Part shown: positions 7,656 through 15,639 of the stretch, one piece after another
Layout: each line of letters starts with the position of its first letter
How positions within the stretch are numbered: the first letter of the stretch is position 1
NCBI RefSeq assembly: GCF_018918005.1
Contig: NZ_JAHLPR010000007.1
Location: 1 to 64,000 of the forward strand
Reading direction: 5' to 3'
Origin: Paenibacillus sp. MSJ-34
Lineage (GTDB): Bacteria > Bacillota > Bacilli > Paenibacillales > Paenibacillaceae
Length of the DNA stretch: 64,000 nt
Notes under the pieces: generated by a model
What the model saw: only the letters and a program-made list of their open reading frames with translations
Database searches by the model: none
What the model was told of the DNA's origin: nothing
Program-made: the position numbers and the translations under genes

Positions 7656-8283
7656 AGTATTGCTGGTTGACGATCATGAAATGGTAAGAATCGGCCTTGC
7701 CGCCGTATTGAATACGGAAGACGGCATCGAGGTCGTTGGCGAGGCGAGCAACGGCCATGAAGGGATCCGGTTGGCCCAAGAATATAAGCCTGACGTCGTG
7801 CTTATGGACTTGGTCATGGAAGGTATGGACGGCATCGAGACGACAAGGAAGCTGCTTGAGCTCCACCCCGATTGTAAAGTAATCGTGCTGACCAGTTATT
7901 TGGACGATGAGAAGATGTATCCGGTCATCGAGGCGGGCGCATTCAGTTATTTGCTCAAAACGTCGCGCGCGGGAGAAATTGCCGAAGCGATTCGGGCCGC
8001 GGCCCGCGGGCAGTCGGTGCTCGAATCGCAAGTCGCCTCGAAGATGATGAACCGATTGCGGCAACCGAAGGCGAGCGCAGCGGCCCACGAAGATTTGACC
8101 GACCGCGAAATGGACGTGCTTCGTCTGCTCGCGCAAGGGAAATCCAATCAAGATATCGCGGACGAATTGTTTATCGGCGTCAAAACCGTAAAATTTCACG
8201 TAACGAACATATTGGCGAAGCTGAACGTCGAAGACCGTACGCAAGCGGCCATTTATGCATATAAGAACGGATTGGCTGAATGA
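7624..8283 (+). CDS. liaR: LiaR-like NarL-family response regulator
   Basis: 219 residues. Receiver domain with acidic pocket VDDHEMVR and phospho-acceptor Asp62 (VLMDLVMEGMDG), the conserved T/S (VLTSY) and Lys (LLKTS). A LuxR/NarL helix-turn-helix follows (LTDREMDVLRLLAQGKSNQD, GVKTVKFHVTNILAKL). The GGAGG at 7617 is 2 bases from the first ATG and 11 from a second in-frame ATG at 7633, so initiation at 7633 is equally likely. Cognate kinase is LiaS, whose gene overlaps it. A strong terminator follows. Confidence 0.93.
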   Translation: MGKMETESTIKVLLVDDHEMVRIGLAAVLNTEDGIEVVGEASNGHEGIRLAQEYKPDVVLMDLVMEGMDGIETTRKLLELHPDCKVIVLTSYLDDEKMYPVIEAGAFSYLLKTSRAGEIAEAIRAAARGQSVLESQVASKMMNRLRQPKASAAAHEDLTDREMDVLRLLAQGKSNQDIADELFIGVKTVKFHVTNILAKLNVEDRTQAAIYAYKNGLAE

Positions 8284-8287
8284 GAAT

Positions 8288-8310
8288 AAACCCGGAATTT
8301 CCGGGTTTTT
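8288..8310 (+). terminator. Intrinsic terminator of the lia-type operon
   Basis: AAACCCGGA/TCCGGGTTT with a 3-base loop, followed by T; 5 bp after the liaR stop codon. Confidence 0.9.
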
Positions 8311-8328
8311 GGCTATTCTCCAAGCTTA

Positions 8329-8661
8329 TTAAATGAACACGAGGAAGAGAAGTGCTAGCAAGGCCAAATCCAAAGCGATGCCGGCGCCGTATCCGAAACC
8401 ACCATACGGATATGGGGCGAATGCGTTAAGTTTCGCGGAGTCTTTGTTCGCTACTTTCTTGCCTTTTTGCTTGCCGCCTTTCTTGGATGTTTTCGAATGG
8501 CCGTTCGTCAAGACAGACGGGTCGCCGTCCAGGAACAATTGACCGTTTCTGCAACCGGTGATCCGTCCGATGTATTGTCTGCCATCCTTCATAACGGCGC
8601 ATACATAATACCCGCAATACGGATTGATAGCATCTTCGGTTAAAGGATAAATCGGAACCAT
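8329..8661 (-). CDS. Small basic protein with hydrophobic C-terminus, function unknown
   Basis: 110 residues from the ATG at 8661, which follows AGGAGGTG by about 10 bases. The N-terminal part (GYYVCAVMKDGRQYIGRITG, NGQLFLDGDP) looks like a small beta-barrel of Sm/SH3 type. A Lys-rich segment follows (SKTSKKGGKQKGKKVANKDS), then a Gly/Tyr-rich turn and a C-terminal hydrophobic tail (ALDLALLALLFLVFI) that could insert in a membrane. This small, basic, tail-anchored layout is common among Bacillota spore-coat-associated proteins, but that is only a suggestion. Convergent with liaR, divergent from the next gene. Confidence 0.7.
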   Translation of the reverse strand: MVPIYPLTEDAINPYCGYYVCAVMKDGRQYIGRITGCRNGQLFLDGDPSVLTNGHSKTSKKGGKQKGKKVANKDSAKLNAFAPYPYGGFGYGAGIALDLALLALLFLVFI

Positions 8662-8862
8662 AGATGCAGGGCACCTCCTATTATTAGTTTTCAAGCGAAT
8701 GTGACAGGGCGGAAACATTCTTTAGATTCAGTGTATTCGATAGGCTTATCCCTTGTATGGTTACTAACCTATATGAGAAACGCCTATTTTTCCGAACGGC
8801 TTTATGGCGGAAGTGAAAGCGACGCTCTACGGCGGATTGATTTCGAGGAAAGGGGATACGCT

Positions 8863-9597
8863 ATGAGGAAGGCGATATGGTTCGTATTCATTGCGCTGCT
8901 TGGGGCGGGGATCGTTGTTGCGATAATGGCGGGGATCACGCGTCCGGGGGATCGTCTTGCCGGCGATTTGGACATGCTGTGGTCGTTAGGCGAAGCGGAA
9001 GGAGCCGAGCGGATCGTCGCCAAATTGAACGGAAGTTTGGTCTATCGTCCCGATCAATCCGATTTCGCCGAAGAGGCGCGGCGAATCGGCGAAAGGTTGG
9101 CTTTTCCCGGCGGACAAATCCTTCAGGAACAAGGGAAAGAAATATACCGGGCCGTATCGGATCAGCCGAACGATAAGCTGCAACTGACAGTCTATAAAGA
9201 AGAAGACCACATGATAGGGTTCGTCGTTGAAATGGCGGGGGAAGGACGAGACGGTTACCGCAAAGTGGCGGACCGGTTGCGGAAACAGACGGAACGATTG
9301 CGCCGGCATCGGATTCCATACCGCTGGAATGCAACCGTTCAGGGATATGCGGGCAATGGCGGGACGGCCGATTATGATGCGATCACCGCACGGATTGCCA
9401 AACGCGTGAAGATGAAAGAGATGGAACGGTACACGGATGAGACGACGGTTAGCGCGACTTACTTCGCCCCGGAAATCGATGTCGGAATCGAGAGCGGGGG
9501 GAAGACCGTCAATTTGCAAATCGCGGTCCATGACGATCGCGAGAAGGATAAATCCCGTATTTCTATTGGAATTCCGCTTATTACGATCGAATATTAA
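8863..9597 (+). CDS. YwmB-family exported protein
   Basis: 244 residues. Start set at the ATG at 8863, preceded by GAGGAAAGGGG; the upstream frame would overlap the divergent small gene. The N-terminal membrane/signal segment (KAIWFVFIALLGAGIVVAIM) is followed by an extracytoplasmic alpha/beta domain resembling the YwmB/DUF1779 family, annotated elsewhere as TATA-box-binding-protein-like by fold only. Its role in Bacillus is not established; any DNA-binding name should not be taken literally. It stands alone, with zwf 150 bp downstream. Confidence 0.7.
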   Translation: MRKAIWFVFIALLGAGIVVAIMAGITRPGDRLAGDLDMLWSLGEAEGAERIVAKLNGSLVYRPDQSDFAEEARRIGERLAFPGGQILQEQGKEIYRAVSDQPNDKLQLTVYKEEDHMIGFVVEMAGEGRDGYRKVADRLRKQTERLRRHRIPYRWNATVQGYAGNGGTADYDAITARIAKRVKMKEMERYTDETTVSATYFAPEIDVGIESGGKTVNLQIAVHDDREKDKSRISIGIPLITIEY

Positions 9598-9748
9598 CCG
9601 AATTATGCCATCATATATTGAAAAAAATTTTTAATTGGATAGCGTAAAGCGATCAATTATGTTAAAATGACATATTATCAAACAAGTTTTCATTCCAGAA
9701 TGGAAAAACACGTAAGTGCCTAAAATACATATAGGAAGAATGAGGACC

Positions 9749-11299
9749 ATGATACAAAATCAAAACAACGAACATGCACTGACATCTGGAGCCGTCTTTT
9801 TCATATTCGGAGCGACAGGCGATTTGGCAAGCCGTAAATTGTTCCCCGCGCTTTATAGTTTATACCGGGAAGGGAAGTTGGCGGAAAATTTCGCCGTCGT
9901 CGGCGTAGCGCGCCGTCCGCGGACGAATGAAGAATTCCGGGAGGACGTATACCGCTCGATTCAAGAATTTTGCCGTTACAAAACGGAAGACGCCGAGCAA
10001 TGGAACCGATTTGTCAAACATTTTGAATATAAATCGCTGGACATTAACAATGTCGAAGGCTTTCGCGAACTCAACGCGCAGACGGAAGCTTTGGAACGAG
10101 AATTCGATATTCCCGGCAACCGGCTTTTCTATTTGGCGCTTGCGCCGGAACTGTTCGGCAGCGTTTCGCAAAATTTGCGGGCCGGCGGCATGCTGGACAC
10201 CGACGGTTGGCATCGGCTAGTCATCGAGAAGCCGTTCGGTTACGACTTGGAATCCGCGCAGAAATTGAACGAACAAATTAACGAAGTGTTCCGCGAAGAG
10301 GAAATTTTCCGTATCGATCATTATTTAGGGAAAGAAATGGTGCAAAATATCGAGGTTATCCGGTTTGCCAACCAATTCTTCGAACCTCTCTGGAACAACA
10401 AACATATCGCCAACGTTCAAATTACGTTAAGCGAAACGGTCGGCGTTGAGGAGCGCGGCGGATACTACGATCATGCCGGCGCGCTGCGCGACATGGGACA
10501 GAACCATATGCTGCAGATGTTGACGATGATCGCGATGGAACCGCCTAGCCGGCTCCATCCGGAAGATATCCGCGACGAGAAGGTGAAGGTTCTCCGCTCG
10601 CTGCGCAAATTCGCTTCGGCGGAGGAAGTGCGCGAGAATGTCATCCGCGGCCAATATACCGAAGGCGAACTGAACGGCAAACCGTTGCCGGGTTACCGGC
10701 AGGAAGATAAAGTGAATCCGGAGTCGGTAACGGAAACGTATTTCGCCGCCCGGGTGTTCGTCGACAATTTCCGCTGGGCGGGCGTTCCGTTCTATATCCG
10801 TACGGGCAAGCGTCTGCCGGTTAAGACGACGGAAGTCGTCGTCGAATTCAAGCGGATGCCCACGAATGTCTATTTAGGCCAGAAGCATAAATTGGAACCG
10901 AACTTGCTTGTCATTCGGGTGAATCCGATGGAAGGCATCTATGTGAAGATCAATGCGAAGAAGCCGGGCTCGGAATCGGAAATTCAACCGCTCGCGATGG
11001 ATTTTTGTCAAAGCTGTCTCGTCGGCATTAATTCGCCGGAAGCGTACGAACGCCTGATCTTCGATGCGGCGCGCGGCGACTCCACTTATTTCACGCGCTG
11101 GGACGAGGTCGCTTCGGCTTGGGCTTTCGTCGATCGGATCGCAGAAGCTTGGGCGGAAGGAACGGACGATTTGCAGCAATATCCGGCCGGTACGTGGGGG
11201 CCGAAGAAAACCGACGAAATACTGGAGAAGGACGGTTTTCACTGGTGGCCGGTCAACGGACAAGTGGAAGACAACGTAGTTTGGGTGAAAGGCTCGTAA
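9749..11299 (+). CDS. zwf: Glucose-6-phosphate 1-dehydrogenase
   Basis: About 516 residues, the usual length for this enzyme. Oxidises glucose-6-phosphate to 6-phosphogluconolactone, making NADPH at the entry of the oxidative pentose phosphate pathway. The Rossmann fingerprint FIFGATGDLASRKLFPAL is near the N-terminus, RIDHYLGKE with the catalytic His at about 188-196, and VIEKPFG between them. Start is uncertain: an ATG at 9749 (GGAAG 10 bases upstream) or 9740; a GTG at 9716 is unlikely. Cytosolic. Followed by a terminator; no gnd or pgl gene adjoins it. Confidence 0.96.
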   Translation: MIQNQNNEHALTSGAVFFIFGATGDLASRKLFPALYSLYREGKLAENFAVVGVARRPRTNEEFREDVYRSIQEFCRYKTEDAEQWNRFVKHFEYKSLDINNVEGFRELNAQTEALEREFDIPGNRLFYLALAPELFGSVSQNLRAGGMLDTDGWHRLVIEKPFGYDLESAQKLNEQINEVFREEEIFRIDHYLGKEMVQNIEVIRFANQFFEPLWNNKHIANVQITLSETVGVEERGGYYDHAGALRDMGQNHMLQMLTMIAMEPPSRLHPEDIRDEKVKVLRSLRKFASAEEVRENVIRGQYTEGELNGKPLPGYRQEDKVNPESVTETYFAARVFVDNFRWAGVPFYIRTGKRLPVKTTEVVVEFKRMPTNVYLGQKHKLEPNLLVIRVNPMEGIYVKINAKKPGSESEIQPLAMDFCQSCLVGINSPEAYERLIFDAARGDSTYFTRWDEVASAWAFVDRIAEAWAEGTDDLQQYPAGTWGPKKTDEILEKDGFHWWPVNGQVEDNVVWVKGS

Positions 11300-11312
11300 A
11301 CAAACGGCAAGA

Positions 11313-11346
11313 TGTCCTCAAGCGGAATATCCGCTTGGGGCATTTT
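11313..11346 (+). terminator. Terminator after zwf
   Basis: CCTCAAGCGGA and TCCGCTTGGGG form a stem with one G-T pair, followed by CATTTTTG. Confidence 0.8.
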
Positions 11347-11347
11347 T

Positions 11348-11368
11348 GTCTTTCGGACGCCGAAAGAC
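11348..11368 (+). other. Second perfect hairpin after zwf
   Basis: GTCTTTCGG/CCGAAAGAC with a 3-base loop, directly after the zwf terminator T run and about 90 bp before prfC. No T run follows, so it is not an obvious terminator. Confidence 0.5.
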
Positions 11369-11459
11369 GCCAACCCGCGATCGCGGAAAAAAATCACGTT
11401 TTGACGCGTTTTGTGGTACAATAATAGCTATGTGATTTTCGTATGGAAGGGATAAAACT

Positions 11460-13046
11460 ATGAGCAAAACGCTTTCGGAACAAATTAGCAAAGAGGTGGA
11501 TAAACGCAGAACGTTTGCCATCATCTCCCACCCCGATGCGGGGAAAACGACGTTAACGGAAAAGCTGCTTCTATTCGGAGGCGCCATTCGGCTGGCAGGG
11601 ACGGTAAAAGCGCGCAAAGCCTCGAAGCATGCAACGAGCGACTGGATGGAAATCGAGAAGCAGCGGGGCATCTCCGTCACTTCATCGGTTATGCAGTTCG
11701 ACTATAACGGCCATCGCGTCAATATTCTCGATACGCCCGGCCACCAAGACTTCAGTGAAGATACGTACCGGACTTTGACGGCGGCGGATAGCGCGGTCAT
11801 GTTGATCGACGTGGCCAAAGGCGTCGAGGCGCAGACGATCAAATTGTTCCAGGTTTGCGCCAAACGCGGCATTCCAATTTTTACGTTCATTAATAAGCTG
11901 GACCGCGAAGGGCGCAGTCCGTTCGAGTTGATGGAAGAAATCGAACAAGTGCTGGGCATCCGTTCCGTACCGATGAACTGGCCGATCGGGATGGGGCGGG
12001 ACTTATGCGGCGTATACGATCGGGCGAAAAATCAGGTGGAACTGTTCCAAGGGGACGATCATTCCGTCATTAAGGTACAAAAGGTGGAAGATTACCACGA
12101 TCCGGTAATTCGCGAGATGGCGGGACAGTTTCTGCATGACCAACTATGCGAGGAATTGGAACTGCTCGATGTCGCCGGCGATCCGTTCGATTTCGAGAAA
12201 GTGAAGCGGGGCGAATTGACGCCGGTTTTCTTCGGCAGCGCGATCAACAATTTCGGTGTGCAGACGTTTCTTGAAAATTTCCTGCAGCTTGCGCCGAAGC
12301 CGGCTCCGCGCCAAACGATCGAAGGGTTGCTGGAGCCTACCGACGAGAAATTTTCCGGTTATATATTCAAAATCCAGGCGAACATGAATCCGGCTCATCG
12401 CGACCGAATCGCATTCCTGCGCGTTTGTTCCGGGAAGTTCGAACGGGGCATGGCCGTGAAGCATGTGCGCGTCGGTAAAGAAATCAAGCTATCTCAGCCG
12501 CAGCAATTTCTGGCGCAAGACCGCGATATCGTTCAGGAAGCTTATCCGGGGGATATTATCGGCTTGTTCGATCCCGGCATATTCCGCATCGGCGATAGCT
12601 TGAGTCAAGGTTCCGAGGTGACATTCGACGAACTGCCGACGTTCTCGCCCGAATTATTCGCCAGAGTCACGGTCAAGAATGCGTTAAAGCATAAGCAATA
12701 CCAGAAAGGCGTCGATCAGTTGACGGAGGAAGGAACGATTCAGGTGTTCTACTCCACGGGGACGTTCGACGAGACGATTCTCGGCGTTGTCGGCCAGCTG
12801 CAATTCGAAGTGTTCGAATATCGGATGAAAGCCGAATATGGCGTGGAAGTGCTGCTGCAGCGGCTGCCGTTCCAATTCGGCCGCTGGGTTGTCGGCGACA
12901 GCATCGATCCGGCGAAATTCCGCATTAATTCGCAGCTTGTCAAGGACAAGAAAGACAATTACGTCGCCTTGTTCGAGAACGAATATGCGATGCGGACCGC
13001 AATCGACAAAATGCCTGACGTAAAATTTCTGGAGACGGCTCCGTAA
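11460..13046 (+). CDS. prfC: Peptide chain release factor 3
   Basis: 528 residues, full length. A translational GTPase that recycles RF1/RF2 from the ribosome after termination. G1 SHPDAGKTT (about 24-32), switch region with RGISVTSSVMQF, G3 DTPGHQDF and G4 NKLDR are intact. EF-Tu-like domain II and an RF3-specific C-terminal domain follow. GGAAGGG precedes the ATG. Monocistronic, with a terminator whose 5' arm overlaps the last codons. Confidence 0.97.
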   Translation: MSKTLSEQISKEVDKRRTFAIISHPDAGKTTLTEKLLLFGGAIRLAGTVKARKASKHATSDWMEIEKQRGISVTSSVMQFDYNGHRVNILDTPGHQDFSEDTYRTLTAADSAVMLIDVAKGVEAQTIKLFQVCAKRGIPIFTFINKLDREGRSPFELMEEIEQVLGIRSVPMNWPIGMGRDLCGVYDRAKNQVELFQGDDHSVIKVQKVEDYHDPVIREMAGQFLHDQLCEELELLDVAGDPFDFEKVKRGELTPVFFGSAINNFGVQTFLENFLQLAPKPAPRQTIEGLLEPTDEKFSGYIFKIQANMNPAHRDRIAFLRVCSGKFERGMAVKHVRVGKEIKLSQPQQFLAQDRDIVQEAYPGDIIGLFDPGIFRIGDSLSQGSEVTFDELPTFSPELFARVTVKNALKHKQYQKGVDQLTEEGTIQVFYSTGTFDETILGVVGQLQFEVFEYRMKAEYGVEVLLQRLPFQFGRWVVGDSIDPAKFRINSQLVKDKKDNYVALFENEYAMRTAIDKMPDVKFLETAP

Positions 13047-13058
13047 GAGCCGTCTTTT
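13034..13058 (+). terminator. Terminator of prfC
   Basis: GACGGCTC/GAGCCGTC perfect stem with a 5-base loop that includes the stop codon, followed by TTTTCTT. Confidence 0.88.
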
Positions 13059-13070
13059 CTTGTATTGCGA

Positions 13071-14198
13071 TTAGGGGATATCGTGCCTGTTCCGATGCGT
13101 TCTGACGCTGAGAACGAGCCCTACCGCGATCATATTCGTCAATAAGGAGCTTCCTCCGTAACTTATAAAGGGCAGCGCGATTCCCGTCATCGGCATCATG
13201 CCGATATGCATGGCGATATTCTCGAAGATTTGCAAAGTCAACATTGAAATGACGCCGACCACGATGTACGACCCGGACAAATCTTTGCATTCGGACGCGA
13301 TGCGGATCATCCGGTAGAAGAGCAGGAAGAACAAGATGAGCAATAACGCCGAGCCTGCAAACCCGAATTCTTCTCCGATGACGACATAAATAGAGTCTGC
13401 GTAATTATAAGGGATGAATCCGTTTTGCGTATAAAAACCGTGCTGAAACCCTTTGCCGAACAACTGCCCCACCCCGACGGCGGTGAGCGAATTCATGACA
13501 TGCCAAGCGGAATTCGGATCCGCCCCGGGGTCCAGAAACGTTTGTATCCGTTCTAATTGATGCGGCTTAACAATTTTGGAGAATAGATTGAAATCGAAAT
13601 AATACAAAGCAACGATGAGCCCGACGATGGCAGCGGCCGTTCCGGCGCCGACCGCAATATGTTTGATACGGATATTGCCCGACCATAGCATGCCGATATA
13701 AATGCTGATGAATACGATCGCCGTGCCTAAATCGGGCTGCATCAAGACCAACACAAACGGTACCGCCGTGAACAGAGTAATCGGCAGGATGTCGCTCCAC
13801 ACTTGAAGCGCGTCGCCCTGCCTTTTTTCTTGCAGTTTGGCAATGACGAGAATGAGCGCAATTTTCACAAGCTCGGACGGTTGAAATTGAATAAAGGCGA
13901 GATTGATCCATCGTCTCGATCCGTTAATCGTTACTCCTTGGAACATGACATAGATGAGGAATACAATCCCGATTCCGTATAAAAGATAGGATAATTTACG
14001 AACGAAAATTCGATAATCGATAAGCGCCAGCACACAGACCAAAATACCGGATACCCCGTATAGCAGCAGGTTGTTCATGTGCAGTCCTTCGTATTTCGTA
14101 AGATTGGTTGCGCTGTAAATGGCGATGGTGCTCACGGCCATGAAAATGCCGACAATAAGCAAAATGATATAATCCAGTTCTCTCCACTTTTTAAACAT
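13071..14198 (-). CDS. FtsW/RodA/SpoVE family peptidoglycan glycosyltransferase
   Basis: 375 residues, about ten membrane helices. SEDS proteins polymerise lipid II during elongation, division or spore cortex synthesis. Family signatures are present: NGSRRWINLAFIQFQPSEL, MQPDLGTAIVF, and in the second half GKGFQHG, IGEEFGFAG and TGIALPFISYGGSS. RodA is favoured over FtsW because there is no division cluster nearby, but this is not decisive. Start chosen at 14198, 8 bases after GGAGG. The leader holds an M-box magnesium riboswitch ending in a terminator just before the ribosome site, so expression should respond to Mg2+. Confidence 0.93.
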   Translation of the reverse strand: MFKKWRELDYIILLIVGIFMAVSTIAIYSATNLTKYEGLHMNNLLLYGVSGILVCVLALIDYRIFVRKLSYLLYGIGIVFLIYVMFQGVTINGSRRWINLAFIQFQPSELVKIALILVIAKLQEKRQGDALQVWSDILPITLFTAVPFVLVLMQPDLGTAIVFISIYIGMLWSGNIRIKHIAVGAGTAAAIVGLIVALYYFDFNLFSKIVKPHQLERIQTFLDPGADPNSAWHVMNSLTAVGVGQLFGKGFQHGFYTQNGFIPYNYADSIYVVIGEEFGFAGSALLLILFFLLFYRMIRIASECKDLSGSYIVVGVISMLTLQIFENIAMHIGMMPMTGIALPFISYGGSSLLTNMIAVGLVLSVRTHRNRHDIP

Positions 14199-14213
14199 GC
14201 ATATTACCTCCAA

Positions 14214-14251
14214 TAAAAAAAATGAATCCCCTAACTACTAGAGGATTCATG
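14214..14251 (-). terminator. Regulated terminator of the M-box leader
   Basis: Minus-strand ATGAATCC and GGATTCAT (plus positions 14243-14250 and 14222-14229) form the stem, followed by eight T. It sits between the aptamer and the GGAGG of the FtsW/RodA gene, where the expression platform of a transcription-terminating riboswitch belongs. Confidence 0.88.
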
Positions 14252-14284
14252 GAATATGCAAATGCAAATAGAAACTTCCGATGT

Positions 14285-14457
14285 CCCTCCAAGTCGAGTT
14301 TTGGCACTATACAACGTAAAGGCAACGTCGAGCGTTGTCTTAGCCACATTATGAAAAGCCTTAATCCGGCAATCCCTGTTCAACCCATGGGCATCTTTCG
14401 ATATTTCTGGGCAGTGGCATCTGTTTGTATAGGAGCCTCACCTAACGAGGTAATTGG
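14285..14457 (-). ncRNA. M-box (ykoK leader) magnesium riboswitch
   Basis: Read on the minus strand, the leader contains the conserved M-box blocks in order: TTAGGTGAGGCTCCTATAC at about 14427-14445, CCACTGCCCAGAAA, ATGGGTTGAACAGGGAT and GGATTAAGGCTTTTCATAAT. The order and sequence match the M-box class, which folds on binding Mg2+ and in known cases shuts off Mg2+ transporter genes. Here the next gene is a SEDS glycosyltransferase, not mgtE or corA. Limits of the aptamer are estimated by eye. Confidence 0.9.
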
Positions 14458-14480
14458 CAAATCATTTTATTATCTATAGC

Positions 14481-14510
14481 ATCATACGACTCATGCCGAT
14501 GAAATGTCAA
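14481..14510 (-). promoter_or_regulatory. Promoter of the M-box leader and FtsW/RodA gene
   Basis: Minus-strand TTGACA (14505-14510), an 18-bp spacer and TATGAT (14481-14486). Transcription would begin about 15-20 bases before the aptamer. Confidence 0.8.
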
Positions 14511-14547
14511 TACTTCTGGAGGAAAAAGATATAAATAATGGCAAACA

Positions 14548-15627
14548 CTACTGAAGAACAACTTTGTCCCCTTCATTCAGCCCGCTGATCACTTCGGTTT
14601 TATCCGCCGTCTCCAATCCGATTTCAATAAATGTTTTCTCGAGTCCTTCCGGGGTCTGCTTCATAACATAGTACTTGTCGTTTTCCCGCTGCACGGCCAG
14701 CGTCGGCACGACGACGATATTCTCCTTATTGGCGATTTCAATCTCGCCCGTCAAGCTGAGGCCGGCGATCAAATTCTCGTTCGGCTGCAGATGAATATTC
14801 ACTTCGAATTGCGCGGCTTGGCCGGAGCTTTGATCCGTTCCCGACTTGGCAAATTTGGAGACGCGTTCGACGCTGCCCTCAAGCGTAATATTTTTCAGCG
14901 CATTGATCTTCACCTTAACCGGCATGCCCGGCTTGATCTGAAATACGTCTTGTTCGCCGACGTACGTTATCAGTTGAAGTTTGCCTAAATCGACGATTTT
15001 GCCGAGCCGGTCGCTTTCCTTGACGGCCTGCGGAATTTTGCTGGAATCTTCGAATAGAAATATGCCGGCGTCCGGCGCGGCAAACTTCGATTGGCCGAGC
15101 TTCTTTTTCTTTTCCTCAATATCCGTTCGATTGATCTGTTCATTAACTTCGTTTAATTCGTTTACAATTTTGTTTTGTTCTTTTTCCACAAAATATTTTT
15201 TCGATTCGTATTCCGTCGTCAATGGCGGAGCTTCGTGTTCGCTCATGGCAGCCTGCAGCTCATTCAATCTTTTTTCCAGCTGCGCCTTTTTGGAATTCGC
15301 CTCCATCAATGCAATATCGTTGCTGAGCTTGGTGCCGTCGAGCTCGAACATGATATCGCCTTTTTTCAATTGCGTCCCGTCTTTCACATGCCATTTCACA
15401 ACATCGCCGGAATATGGCGCATAGATGAAAGTTTCATTCAAGTAAGAGGATTTCCCTTTCACTTCGATCGTCTTGGACAAATTTTCGCGGGTGACATCGA
15501 ACTGCAGCATCGTTTCCGCTCCCAAATCGACGGGCGCTGCCGCCGGAGGTTTACTGAGCCGATATAAAAAGAAACTGATAGCGATAATGACGATTCCGAG
15601 GACGCCCAGCCAAATTTTTTTCTTCAA
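14548..15627 (-). CDS. Membrane-fusion/adaptor subunit of an ABC exporter (MacA/YknX type)
   Basis: 359 residues. An N-terminal membrane anchor (KIWLGVLGIVIIAISFFLYRL) is followed by a biotinyl-lipoyl half-motif (YAPYSGDVVKWHVKDGTQLKKG), a long coiled-coil hairpin (about 105-180), the second lipoyl half, a beta-barrel (QIKPGMPVKVKINAL) and a membrane-proximal domain ending GLNEGDKVVLQ. Such adaptors bridge an ABC pump to the cell exterior in Gram-positives (YknX). Last gene of the minus-strand operon; a 12-bp gap separates it from the permease. Confidence 0.88.
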   Translation of the reverse strand: MKKKIWLGVLGIVIIAISFFLYRLSKPPAAAPVDLGAETMLQFDVTRENLSKTIEVKGKSSYLNETFIYAPYSGDVVKWHVKDGTQLKKGDIMFELDGTKLSNDIALMEANSKKAQLEKRLNELQAAMSEHEAPPLTTEYESKKYFVEKEQNKIVNELNEVNEQINRTDIEEKKKKLGQSKFAAPDAGIFLFEDSSKIPQAVKESDRLGKIVDLGKLQLITYVGEQDVFQIKPGMPVKVKINALKNITLEGSVERVSKFAKSGTDQSSGQAAQFEVNIHLQPNENLIAGLSLTGEIEIANKENIVVVPTLAVQRENDKYYVMKQTPEGLEKTFIEIGLETADKTEVISGLNEGDKVVLQ

Positions 15628-15639
15628 TGATTGTTCCCC

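Noticed and set aside
14222-14479. 85-residue frame on the plus strand opposite the FtsW/RodA leader
   Set aside because: The region is the M-box riboswitch and terminator on the other strand; the frame has no ribosome site.
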